From JAAEQG01 sp023133475 (GTDB lineage Bacteria > Planctomycetota > Phycisphaerae > UBA1845), in contig DAOVLE010000082.1 of assembly GCA_030631415.1 (NCBI GenBank), positions 1 through 19,555 of the forward strand: 19,555 nucleotides of DNA, written 5' to 3'. This document shows, piece by piece, positions 6,384 through 14,900 of this stretch. The notes under the pieces were generated by a model that made no database searches, was not told where the DNA came from, and saw only the letters and a program-made list of their open reading frames with translations. The stretch's first letter is position 1. Each line of letters opens with the position of its first letter. Position numbers and translations under genes: made by a program.

Positions 6384-8231
6384 ATGAATCGGAGCGTGCT
6401 GTGGATCATTCTGGTTGTGGTGGTTTGTGGGGTTTCCCAAGCCTGGGCAGTGGAGCGTATCGAGACGCCGGGCAAAGTTGATGCCGTTACGGTGTACCGG
6501 GGTCAGGCGTTGGTGACCCGGGTGATCGAGTTGGGCGGCCCTGCCGGGTTGCGGGAGGTTGTGGTCACCGATCTGCCCGAGCATGTGGTGGGCGGGAGTA
6601 TCCATGCCGAGTCAGCCAACGGCGTCGAGGTGCGCTCGGTGCGCTACCGGGTGCGCCCGGTGAAAGAGGATGTGCGCGAAGAGGTCCGCGAGTTGGACGA
6701 GCAAATCCGCCAGGTGCTCGACCTGATCGAAGCCAACCAGCGGCACAAAGAGCTTGTGGGCGAGCAACGCGATTACCTGTCCAAGCTGGAGGAGTTCGTC
6801 GCCCCGACGGCTAACGTCGAGTTGACCAGGGGGGTGCTCAACGCGGAAACGCTGATGGAACTTACCGGGTTCCTCTTCGCCCAGCGCAAGGTGTTGGCGG
6901 AAAGCGAACTCGAGCTCCGTTTGGAGAATCGGGATTTGGATGGCCGGCTCGAATTGCTCAAGCGGCAGCGTCATGAGTTGACCGGTTCGTCGTCGCGGAC
7001 CGCCCGTGAGGCAGTGGTGTTCGTCAATTTGCTGAAAGCCCACGGTGGGCGGGTGCGGGTGCGCTACCTGGTCGATCGAGCCACCTGGTCGCCATCGTAC
7101 AACGTCCGCACCGATGCGGATCGTTCGGATGTCGTGGTGGAGTACAACGCTTCCATCCAGCAGATGAGCGGCGAGGAATGGGGAGACGTAGCCATGACTC
7201 TCTCGACAGCGACGCCGGCTTTAGTGGCTAAAGCCCCGGTGCTGACCCCGCTGAGCATCGCCTTGGCCCCTGCGTCCGCAGGTGGCAGAGGCCAACAGGC
7301 AGGCAAGGGCGGAGGCTATCACGAAACCCGACGTAAGCTCATGCAACAACGGTTCCAACTGGACACTCTCCGGAACTACACGGGAGTCTTTGACTCCAAC
7401 GGGGAGGTGCAGATGCTGCAATCTGAAGAATCCGTTGTTCCGGAGTCCGGGCAAAGCTATGTCTTGGCCGGCGCGGATATGGAACTGAATCGCCTGGCTG
7501 GGGAGTTGCAGAACCTTGACCTGACCAGCCGTGAGAAGATCACCCGCCAGCCCACCGTCCGCCCAAAGACCGACGCCGGGGTTACAGTAACCTACCAACT
7601 CGCCAGCCGGACCTCGCTCCCCAGCCGTTCCGACCACCAGTTGATTCGCATTGCTCCGCTGACATTGCGGGGTCAGTTCTATAAAGTAGCCACCCCCGTG
7701 CTCACCAGTTATGTGTACGAGGAGGCTGCTGTAACCAACGCGAGCGATCTGGTCTTATTGGCGGGCCCGGTCTCGACTTATGTGGCTGGGCAGTTTGTCG
7801 GGCAGGGAGTTATCCCGACGGTGTCGGTCGGGGAGAGCTTTACCGTTGGGTTTGGGATTGACTCGTCGTTGCGGGCTTCGCGCGAGTTGGTCGAGCGGAA
7901 GGGTAAGATTCAGGGCGGCAATAGGGTGGTGGACTTCACGTACCGGTTGGCGTTGGAGAACTTCGGCACGGACCCGGCGTGCGTCCGCCTGCTCGACCGC
8001 CTGCCCAAGGCGAAGAAGTCGGAGATCAAGTTGACCCTGAGCGACACCGGGCGCGAGCTGAGCAACGATGCCGGCTACCAGCATACCGGGCGAAAGAAGG
8101 GCATCTTGCGTTGGGAAATCGAGGTCCCCGCCCACGCGGAGGGTCCTGAAGCGACAAGCATCGAGTATCGGTTCCGTCTCGAATACGACAAGCAAATGAC
8201 CATCGCGGGCATGCCGACTGTCCCTCGTTAA
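6384..8231 (+). CDS. MuiA-family (DUF4140/DUF4139) exported protein
   Basis: 615 aa. The start is ATG at 6384 with AAGGAG 8 nt upstream; the adjacent GTG at 6381 would be only 5 nt away. Residues 1-22 are a signal peptide (hydrophobic core WIILVVVVCGV, cleavage near AWA). Residues about 28-95 resemble the DUF4140 N-terminal domain (VDAVTVYRGQALVTR). Residues 92-200 are a long charged coiled coil (VREEVRELDEQIRQV and following). From about 205 to the end is the DUF4139 beta-rich domain, with the family landmarks YLVDRATWSPSYNVR and SGEEWGDVAMTLSTATP. The family is named after a mucoidy inhibitor but its biochemistry is not established. It probably acts in the periplasm or at the cell surface. 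A less conserved insert lies at about residues 300-400. Confidence 0.85.
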   Translation: MNRSVLWIILVVVVCGVSQAWAVERIETPGKVDAVTVYRGQALVTRVIELGGPAGLREVVVTDLPEHVVGGSIHAESANGVEVRSVRYRVRPVKEDVREEVRELDEQIRQVLDLIEANQRHKELVGEQRDYLSKLEEFVAPTANVELTRGVLNAETLMELTGFLFAQRKVLAESELELRLENRDLDGRLELLKRQRHELTGSSSRTAREAVVFVNLLKAHGGRVRVRYLVDRATWSPSYNVRTDADRSDVVVEYNASIQQMSGEEWGDVAMTLSTATPALVAKAPVLTPLSIALAPASAGGRGQQAGKGGGYHETRRKLMQQRFQLDTLRNYTGVFDSNGEVQMLQSEESVVPESGQSYVLAGADMELNRLAGELQNLDLTSREKITRQPTVRPKTDAGVTVTYQLASRTSLPSRSDHQLIRIAPLTLRGQFYKVATPVLTSYVYEEAAVTNASDLVLLAGPVSTYVAGQFVGQGVIPTVSVGESFTVGFGIDSSLRASRELVERKGKIQGGNRVVDFTYRLALENFGTDPACVRLLDRLPKAKKSEIKLTLSDTGRELSNDAGYQHTGRKKGILRWEIEVPAHAEGPEATSIEYRFRLEYDKQMTIAGMPTVPR

Positions 8232-8244
8232 CTCGCATTGCTCA

Positions 8245-8504
8245 GTAGGGCGGGTTTCACCCGCCGCGTGGTGCCACGAAAGTGGGTAAAACCCGCCCTA
8301 CAACTGCGATTACGCCGTTTTCTCCGTTTTTCACGCTCTATCTTTCACGCTCCTCTTCTACACGCTCCCCTTCGGGTCGCCGCTAAACGCTGTGGACTTG
8401 TCGCCGCTAAATACCCCGACGCCGTCGCGAGCGTCCACATTCTCCATTCTCAATTCATCACATTTTCCATTTTTCATTTTCAATTTTCCATTTTCTCAAT
8501 TCCC
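8245..8504 (-). repeat. Composite intergenic repeat, copy B
   Basis: Same modules as copy A but on the minus strand. The palindrome arms lie at 8245-8262 and 8284-8301 (17 of 18 match), the core at 8322-8411 with two TTTAGCGGCGAC units, and the A-rich GGAAAATG/GAAAATTG array at 8438-8504. It follows the MuiA-like gene directly, so its palindrome could also act as a transcript end. Confidence 0.85.
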
Positions 8505-8600
8505 AAGCAGGAACACTTGTAGCGTAGGCAGTCCACCCTCCGTTTAGTCCCATAACGTCGCCGGTATAGACTGTAGCATTTCGCGGAGCGCAAAAGGAAA

Positions 8601-8648
8601 CCCGCGGCAGGGTGTTCGGGCCGGAGAGGGGAATGAAACTGCCGCGGG
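8601..8648. repeat. Hairpin with 10-bp GC-rich arms
   Basis: CCCGCGGCAG (8601-8610) pairs perfectly with CTGCCGCGGG (8639-8648) across a 28-nt loop, upstream of the PilZ gene. There is no T-tract. It could be a regulatory stem in the leader or a dispersed palindrome. Confidence 0.55.
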
Positions 8649-8886
8649 AATGTTGCAAGTTCTATACTACATTATCTGTACACTTATAGTATTGCCTCAA
8701 AACGCCCTCTTGTCGATAAGGTATGTTCCCCATATTCTCGGGCGTCGGCAAATCCGTTCCTCGATTTGCGCACTACTAACCGCGAGAATCCAATCAGTGC
8801 CGCGACCATGCGGTGCGGCACAGAATAAAACCGTCCGCGCCTTGCCCCGGTTTGGAATTGAATCGTACATCATTGTCGGGGCAAAT

Positions 8887-9273
8887 ATGAAAACGACGAA
8901 TCCGACAATCAGGCTTGCATTGGGGGCTGAACTCTGGCGGGAGATCGGGCGGTTCATCGTTGCCGCTCGTGAGCGGGGCGAACTCGACATCGACCACCGA
9001 CGCCGTCACCTGAGACGCTGCCATCGCTCTTGGCCGCTGCTGGTCGCGTTGAACGACCCGTATGATAATGAGGGCATGGGTGTTGCCTTGCACAATGCCT
9101 CGCCGGAAGGGATTGCATTTCTGTGCCCCCGCCGGATTCCGGTGGGGAGCACCATCTATATCAAGCTGTTCTGGCACGACGAAACCGCGCCGTTTGTGCC
9201 GGCGGTGGTGCGACACGTCACGAAGAACCACCACGGGTACATCGTTGGATGCGCGTTTGCCGTCGAAGCCTAA
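8887..9273 (+). CDS. PilZ-domain protein
   Basis: 128 aa from ATG at 8887, with a modest ribosome site (CGGGGC, 5 nt away). PilZ domains bind cyclic di-GMP and relay it to motility, adhesion or exopolysaccharide machinery. The binding elements are visible: a basic cluster with spaced arginines at 38-47 (RRRHLRRCHR), followed by a beta-barrel containing the N70-A-S72-P-E-G75 form of the [D/N]xSxxG motif, then IAFLCPRRIPVGSTIYIKL, typical of the PilZ barrel. It stands alone as a single-domain protein with a helical N-terminal part (1-35). Its stop overlaps the stop of the convergent alcohol dehydrogenase gene by 4 bp. The target pathway is unknown; the MuiA-like gene upstream might hint at envelope or exopolysaccharide control. 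Confidence 0.8.
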   Translation: MKTTNPTIRLALGAELWREIGRFIVAARERGELDIDHRRRHLRRCHRSWPLLVALNDPYDNEGMGVALHNASPEGIAFLCPRRIPVGSTIYIKLFWHDETAPFVPAVVRHVTKNHHGYIVGCAFAVEA

Positions 9274-10274
9274 GTTGACATCACGAGTATTCCGGTTCCG
9301 TTGATGCGGTCGGCTTTGAGGTCTTGCAAGGCGTGGTTGGCCTGGCAGAGCGGATACGTGGTGGTGTGTGGGCGGATAGGGATTTGGGCGGCTTCGGCGA
9401 GCAGGTTGCGCCCGTCCTCTCGGGTGTTGGCGGTCACTGAGTGCAGGTCGCGTTCGTAAAAGAGGGATTGCTCGTAGTCCAGCGGTGGTATCTGCGACAT
9501 ATAGATTCCCGCCAGTGCACAGGTGCCGCCCTTCTTGAGAGCCCCCAATGCCACGGGCACCAAACCACCCGCCGGAGCGAAGATAATGGCACTGTCCGCC
9601 TTGGTGGGCATTTGCGTGGCATCACTGCCTACCCATGCCGCTCCCATGTCATCAGCGAGCCGGCGGTGTTCGGCCCCACGCGAAACCACGTATACTTCAC
9701 TGCCGCGATGCAGGGCAATTTGCAAAACCACATGTGCCGAGGAACCGAACCCGTAAAGAGCCAGTTTGCCGCCGGGCGGCAGGTTGCAACGCTTCAGCGC
9801 TCGGTAGCCGATGATCCCCGCGCAAAACAACGGGGCGGCGTCGGTGTCATCGAAAACCTCGGGAACCTCGTAGGCGAAGTCTTCAGGCACCACCGCATAC
9901 TCGGCATAGCCGCCGTGCTCGTGGTAGCCGGTGAAACGCGACGATTCGCACAGGTTCTCATGCCCAGCCGCACAGAACCCGCACGTCCCGCACGTATGCC
10001 GCAACCACGCAACCCCCACCCGCTGCCCGAGCTTCAGCTTCCGGCAGCCGCTGCCCAACTTGTCCACAATGCCGATGATCTGATGCCCGGGGATGATCGG
10101 CAACGTATAACGCGGAAGGTCGCCTTCGATTACATGCAGATCGGTCCGGCAAATCGCGCAACAGCGGATATTGAGACGCACCTGCCCGGGTCCCGGTTGC
10201 GGATCGGGCAACTCCTGCAATTGTAGCGGTGACGAATCAATGCCCGCGATATCGTTCAAGACCATGGCCTGCAT
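9270..10274 (-). CDS. Zinc-dependent alcohol dehydrogenase (MDR superfamily, adh_fam_2 type)
   Basis: 334 aa, the usual length for this branch of the medium-chain dehydrogenases. It oxidises alcohols or reduces aldehydes using NAD(P)H; the substrate cannot be read from sequence. Catalytic zinc ligands: C42 (CAICRTDLHVIEGDL), H64 (GHQ, where most members have GHE) and C151 (FCAG). Structural zinc: C95, C98, C101 and C109 (CGTCGFCAAGHENLC). The nucleotide-binding loop is YGFGSSAHVVLQIA, and the C-terminal part has the family signature IPPLDYEQSLFYERDL followed by SVTANTR. Start at 10274 with GGGAGG upstream. It lies 57 nt after the toxin-antitoxin pair on the same strand and may share its transcript. 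The stop overlaps that of the PilZ gene. Confidence 0.92.
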   Translation of the reverse strand: MQAMVLNDIAGIDSSPLQLQELPDPQPGPGQVRLNIRCCAICRTDLHVIEGDLPRYTLPIIPGHQIIGIVDKLGSGCRKLKLGQRVGVAWLRHTCGTCGFCAAGHENLCESSRFTGYHEHGGYAEYAVVPEDFAYEVPEVFDDTDAAPLFCAGIIGYRALKRCNLPPGGKLALYGFGSSAHVVLQIALHRGSEVYVVSRGAEHRRLADDMGAAWVGSDATQMPTKADSAIIFAPAGGLVPVALGALKKGGTCALAGIYMSQIPPLDYEQSLFYERDLHSVTANTREDGRNLLAEAAQIPIRPHTTTYPLCQANHALQDLKADRINGTGILVMST

Positions 10275-10331
10275 GTCTTATGAACCTCCCGATAACAAAC
10301 CGATTCCGTTCAATAGGCGGCGCGTGTATGC

Positions 10332-11420
10332 TTAATCGGTTTTCCAGCTAAATCGTTTCTTCAAATCGTTGAAATAGGAATATTCGACAAACCCCTCTCT
10401 TTGGAGTCTGCCGACGACGATACCTGGAGCGATGCCCACGGAATCCGCGAACGTGATCACGGCCTTCCCGGTTTGGAGATCGGGTAGTTCAGCCGCCCGA
10501 GAGCGTGGAATCAGGTAGTTTGCGGCAAAACGGTTTGCCTGCTCTTCTCGCTTGTCATCCTGCTCACCGTTGTCGATGAACACTTCCTTCTTCGGGTCGT
10601 TCAGCACATGCCCCGCCTCGTGGAAGAATGTAAACCACATGTGGTCATCCGTTTTGTGGCGCAGGCTCAGTTGGATGAGGGCCTTGGTCGGTGTGAGCCA
10701 CCGCGCGACCCCACTTGCCGTACACCCTTTAATTTCGGGCACGAAAACGAGAGCCACACCCACGTCGGCACACAACTTTATCATCCGTGGTTGGAATACC
10801 TTCGGCGGCTCGACCGTCAGCTTGCGGATTTCTTCGAGCGCAGCTTTGAAAGCATTCCTATTGTACGGCTTGGTGCTTATCTTTTGTGCCTCCAATTCTC
10901 CAAGCCGGAGCCATGTGGCGGTGGGGCCTGGCTTCGTCTCAAAGCAGCGCGACTTGCGAAATGCCGTAGCGGGACGCAACCAGAGATTGTTCCATGCCTC
11001 GGAGTTACTAACGCCGAAGTAGCGGAGCACAGCCTGAAGAAGCGATGGCTTGTCCGGCTGCTCCTCGATCAGTCGCCGCTTGATAAGTTCGCGGGTCGGG
11101 ATTGTTTTAAGCCAATCAAGATCAGCCTCCAGCCGCTGCCGATCGTCGATCTTTGCCAACTGCTCCCGGTAGTTGGATTCGAGGTTATTCCACATCCGGG
11201 CCGGGAGCCCTGTAACACGCTCCAACAACACTGCCGTATCGGATGTAATCGGGGCGTGCCCTTTGACGATCAACCTGATCGTCTTGGGTGTAAGGCCGGT
11301 GCGGATTGCCAACTCTTTCTGGTCCATCCCCAGGGTGTCGATAGTTTCCTGTAAGGTCGCCCCCGGTGGAACCGCATAGTCCGGCTCGAACGGGTATCGA
11401 GTTTTGCTGTGCTTGGCCAC
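10332..11420 (-). CDS. HigA-like HTH antitoxin fused to an ImmA/IrrE metallopeptidase domain
   Basis: 362 aa. GTG start at 11420 with GAGGAG nearby. Residues about 20-80 are a HigA/XRE-type helix-turn-helix (TLQETIDTLGMDQKELAIRT and TPKTIRLIVKG). A middle helical part (about 85-200) joins it to an ImmA/IrrE zinc peptidase domain, with the active-site H267-E268-A-G-H271 and a downstream EEQANRFAANYLIPR segment that usually supplies the third ligand. The HTH would bind the operator upstream of the toxin gene and repress it. ImmA/IrrE domains cleave repressors, so the fused peptidase could link de-repression to a signal; that is inference. The toxin gene lies 11 nt upstream on the same strand. 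Most HigA antitoxins are about 100 aa, so this is the long form. Confidence 0.88.
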   Translation of the reverse strand: MAKHSKTRYPFEPDYAVPPGATLQETIDTLGMDQKELAIRTGLTPKTIRLIVKGHAPITSDTAVLLERVTGLPARMWNNLESNYREQLAKIDDRQRLEADLDWLKTIPTRELIKRRLIEEQPDKPSLLQAVLRYFGVSNSEAWNNLWLRPATAFRKSRCFETKPGPTATWLRLGELEAQKISTKPYNRNAFKAALEEIRKLTVEPPKVFQPRMIKLCADVGVALVFVPEIKGCTASGVARWLTPTKALIQLSLRHKTDDHMWFTFFHEAGHVLNDPKKEVFIDNGEQDDKREEQANRFAANYLIPRSRAAELPDLQTGKAVITFADSVGIAPGIVVGRLQREGFVEYSYFNDLKKRFSWKTD

Positions 11421-11431
11421 GTTCTGCTCCT

Positions 11432-11773
11432 CTACCGTTTGTGCGGGTCAAAGACTTCCAGCACGACGATGCGGGTGACTCGCGCCCATTCCAGCCCCCC
11501 ATCCGGTTTGCGCGGAAGCGGGTCATGATCGGGCGCAAAATACAGCCGATAGGGATGCACCAAATCAACGGAAAGCTGACCCTTTCGATCCCCCGAAAGC
11601 TCGTGGCAACGAGGCGGGGGAACCCGCGAAACGTCACTGAGAACCTCCGCAGCCCGAAGCTCCATCAGCCGCTGCTGGAGCTTCTTGGCTATCCGGTCGC
11701 CCCATTCCTTCTGCATCTCTTTGTTGGAAGAACACCTCCTCTGCATGTTCCTCGTTGAAAAGTATACATCCAT
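11432..11773 (-). CDS. HigB-like RelE/ParE-superfamily toxin
   Basis: 113 aa. Start ATG at 11773, preceded by AGGAG with 6-nt spacing; the frame extends eight codons upstream but that start lies inside the operator. HigB/RelE toxins are small ribosome-dependent mRNA interferases. Features seen: a helical N-terminus with a run of basic residues (WGDRIAKKLQQRLMELRAAE), then the core beta-strands with LSVDLVHPYRLYFAP and the C-terminal strand VTRIVVLEVFDPH, matching the HigB family pattern. It is followed after 11 nt by the HTH-peptidase gene, giving the toxin-first order typical of higBA. No nuclease residues can be assigned with certainty. Family fit is good; activity is untested. Confidence 0.8.
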   Translation of the reverse strand: MDVYFSTRNMQRRCSSNKEMQKEWGDRIAKKLQQRLMELRAAEVLSDVSRVPPPRCHELSGDRKGQLSVDLVHPYRLYFAPDHDPLPRKPDGGLEWARVTRIVVLEVFDPHKR

Positions 11774-11794
11774 GATCGACTCCTGTAAAGATTT

Positions 11795-11823
11795 CATTTA
11801 CCCAATAGGTAAATCTTTTTCAA
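11795..11823 (-). promoter_or_regulatory. Toxin-antitoxin promoter with palindromic operator
   Basis: On the minus strand a -35-like TTGAAA (11818-11823) is separated by 17 nt from a -10-like TAAATG (11795-11800). A palindrome ATTTACC-5 nt-GGTAAAT (11796-11814) overlaps the -10 box and spacer, the position expected for autorepression by the HTH antitoxin. The toxin start is 22 nt downstream. Confidence 0.6.
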
Positions 11824-11880
11824 GAGCTTGACTCTGAATAATACCCAGCCCTGCACATTGTGGCGGTGCTAATTGGGGGG

Positions 11881-11911
11881 GGGTGGCCATGGCTTTAGCC
11901 GTGGGCCACCC
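11881..11911. repeat. Hairpin repeat GGGTGGCC...GGCCACCC
   Basis: Perfect 8-bp outer arms (11881-11888 and 11904-11911) enclose ATGGCTTTAGCCGTG, itself with an inner GGCT/AGCC pairing. The sequence GGCTTTAGCCGTGGG also occurs in the inverted repeat at 19480-19555, so it belongs to a dispersed family. Confidence 0.7.
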
Positions 11912-11923
11912 ACAGTAAAAAGA

Positions 11924-11962
11924 CCGCGGCGGTGCGACACGTAATCGGCCGAACCGCCGCGG
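11924..11962 (-). terminator. Stem-loop after the large surface-protein gene
   Basis: CCGCGGCGGT (11924-11933) and ACCGCCGCGG (11953-11962) are perfect 10-bp arms with a 19-nt loop, 36 nt past the stop of the minus-strand gene. The minus strand continues CTTTTTAC, a short T-run, so it may terminate transcription before the toxin promoter. The long loop makes this uncertain. Confidence 0.45.
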
Positions 11963-11997
11963 GCAAATCTCTGCGGATAAAGTGTGCTACTTGACTC

Positions 11998-14900
11998 TTA
12001 ACGCCTCCGACGGCTGGAGCTTCGCATCCCTATCCAGGCAAACAAACACAGCGGCAGAACGATCAAGCCGACACCACCGAAGATGCCACAACCAGGGGGC
12101 CGCGTAGGGAGCGGCTGTTCAGCCGGTGGTTTCTCTTCGTGATGTTCCCCACCGGGAGGTTTTGTTGGGGTCTCAGCCGGGGGTATGGGTGCGGGCTCCT
12201 CCGGTTGTTCCTGCGGAGTGCAGGCGTCTCCCACACCGTCGTCATCACTGTCCGCCTGGTCCGGGTTGGCCACCTCCGGGCAGTTGTCACAGGCATCGCC
12301 GATACCGTCACGGTCGGTGTCTTCCTGGAACGGGTTCCAGGTGTTGAGGCAGTTGTCATGCGAGTTGCAGACCCCGTCGCTGTCATCGTCCGGGCAGGCA
12401 TTGTCGGCGGCATCGGGAACACGATTGCCGCCCGGCGGCGGAGGAGGAGGCACAGGGCCCGGTGCGGGCGGGAGGCATTCGTCGGGGATGCCGTCCCCAT
12501 CGAGGTCCAGGCTAAAGCCCGAAGCGATGTCGCATTCGTCCGGCACCTCGTTGAAGTTGCAGTCCTGGCTGAAGCCAGACGCAATGTCGCACTCGTCCGA
12601 AATGCCGTTGGAATTGCAATCCTCACCCAACTCGGCGGCAGCGACCGTCGTGCATTCGATGTCGTATCTGCCGAAGCTATCGGTGACCTTGAGGCAGACG
12701 GCGTGCACCACGCCCGCCTCGGGCGCCACGGCGAACTCCGGCCTGACCTCGGCACTGTCGATGTACTCACCGTTGTGGTCCAGGTCCCAGGCATAGGTAA
12801 TCGTGTCGCCGGGGTCGGGATCGTATGACCCACTGCCGTCCAACACGATCACGTCGCCGGGGCAGGCAAAGTAAGGCCCGTTGGGGTCGGACACCGGCGA
12901 GTGATTGCCGACCTCGACCGACGTATAGTCGTAGTCGAAGCGAGGGCCGGTTTCGTCGATGCACAAGGAATCGGTCACCTTCAGCCCGATCACTCCGGTG
13001 AACTCGTTGTCCCAGGTCCACTGCGGGCTGACCCCCACCGCATCGGACGGCTGACCGAAGGCGTTGGTGTCGGCGTCACCGAAGAGCCCGTCGTTGTCCA
13101 TGTCCCACTCATACAGGGTGATCTCTCCGTCGGGGTCCCACGAAGCGGAAGCATCGAAGGTGATCGGCTGCCCCGGGTACCCCTCATATGGCCCTCCGGC
13201 AAACGCATGAGGATCGTGGCAGGGCGGATGCACGTCAACATTGCACACATAAATGTCGGTCTGGGATCCGCCAAGATAGCCCGGGTTGTCGTCGGTCACC
13301 CGCAAAGCCGTCGGGTGGGCTCCCGCCTGGGGATAGCCCCCGACAATCGTGGCCTGGATGCCTTCGGCATCCGTCACAAAGCCCGCCTGCTCGTCATAAT
13401 CGAAGTCCCATTCGTAAAGGACGATGCTTCGCGTCGGGAGAGGATGGTATGAGCAGGAGCCGTCCAGATGGATGTCTTGATTCAAGTCGTACTCCTGCTC
13501 ATCGCAATCACAGATGATCGCTTCCGGGGGGATTATGGTGACACCCTTGAGCAGGATCAGGATTCGCCAACCGGTGCAAAAGGCGTCGTACAGCTTGTTG
13601 TACCCCACGACATCATCCCAGCTTCCATCCCCTTGCTGGGTGTCCACGATATAGGAAGCCAGACCCTGATATTGCGTATGCTTCCCGGTAGGGGTGTAGT
13701 ACCAGTCGAAGCTGTTGGTGGTTTGTTGCCCGGCATTGTAATCATATTCGACAATTCGCAGGATGTCCGGTTCGGGAAGACGCATTGCCTTCATCACGCC
13801 GTACATGCCGTAGGTGTTGCCGTGCAGTTTCGTATGGTCCCAAGTGCCACTGGTGTCATTCCAGTGACGGTACAGGAACCCCAATGCGCGTTCCACCCGG
13901 GGGTCGTCCAAGGGTGTTCCGAGAAACTCGTGGCAGATGATGCCCGCCGCGGACTTGGTGCAGTTATACCAAGTGGTCCATTGGTCATAGCGGAACCCGC
14001 CGTCGTCGGTGCCGGTGCCGGTCTGCGAAGCGTTCAGGTATAGAACCAACTCGTCCCGCACCCACTGCGGAACGGTCGAGCCCATGTTCGCTTCGGCGGC
14101 CATCATCCCCAGCGGAGGCCACTGGGCGGTGGACATGTCGCCGTCGTAGTTGGCGTAATAGCGCCATCCACCACGCGCCCATCCGGTGTCACACTGCCCG
14201 AAGGCGAAGAAATCCACCATGTCCTGCACGATGTCGGCATAGCTTCTACCGTAAACATGCTCCCTGCCAACGTAGGCAATCCGGTTGGGCGCGCCGCTAC
14301 TGGCCAATGTCACCATGCAGATGCCACCGAGATAGGTTTGACGCGAGTCGGTTATGCTGCTGCTTCGATTGGTTACAACCCCGACCCCGTTGCCGTTAGT
14401 ATCGGGATCGCCCGCCGGTTGAGCCGTAATGTTGAAGGCATAAGTATAATAGAGCAGGTAATTTAATGCCTTTTGCACGGTCTCCACATAGGGGTCCCCG
14501 TCGTAATCACCGTTGGCTTTGCTCCCGTGCAACTGGAAGGCGTCCAACGCCACCGCCGTCGCCCCCAATGGATAGCCATTCGCATCGTTCCAGTAACCGT
14601 ACGGCTGCTCGTAGCCTGGGGCGCCGGCGCCGAAGACTGCGTGCACCATGGTTTTGTGAAGCCACCACAGCCCCTCGTCTATGGCCATGTTGATCCGAAC
14701 ATCAAGGTGCTCGGGGTCGGCCGGATCGCTGCTGTCATGGATTTTCGTCCGATAGATGTCCTGGCTTTGTGCTCGCCCGTCACCTTCGCGGACATACAGA
14801 GTGGCAAGGAACTCCTGTCCGGCAAGACCGGTATATGTGTGAGTTGCCTCGAGGTTATAGGGGTTGGCGATGAAGGCCCAATCGGTGCTTTCCCCGTCAC

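Larger units (their letters stand above)
8232..8886. other. 655-bp gene-free region with composite repeat and a hairpin
   Basis: Contains composite repeat copy B (8245-8504) and a long-loop hairpin with perfect 10-bp arms CCCGCGGCAG (8601-8610) and CTGCCGCGGG (8639-8648). The remaining 8650-8886 is in frame with the PilZ gene but has no recognisable protein character, so I read it as the leader or promoter region of that gene. Confidence 0.7.

Noticed and set aside
8650..8886. 79-codon upstream extension of the PilZ protein
   Set aside because: No ribosome site at its ATG, atypical composition, and a PilZ protein starting at 8887 is complete.
12139..12828. Plus-strand open frame opposite the surface-protein gene
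   Set aside because: It mirrors the Asp-rich and Pro-rich repeats of the true gene and has no ribosome site or domain.
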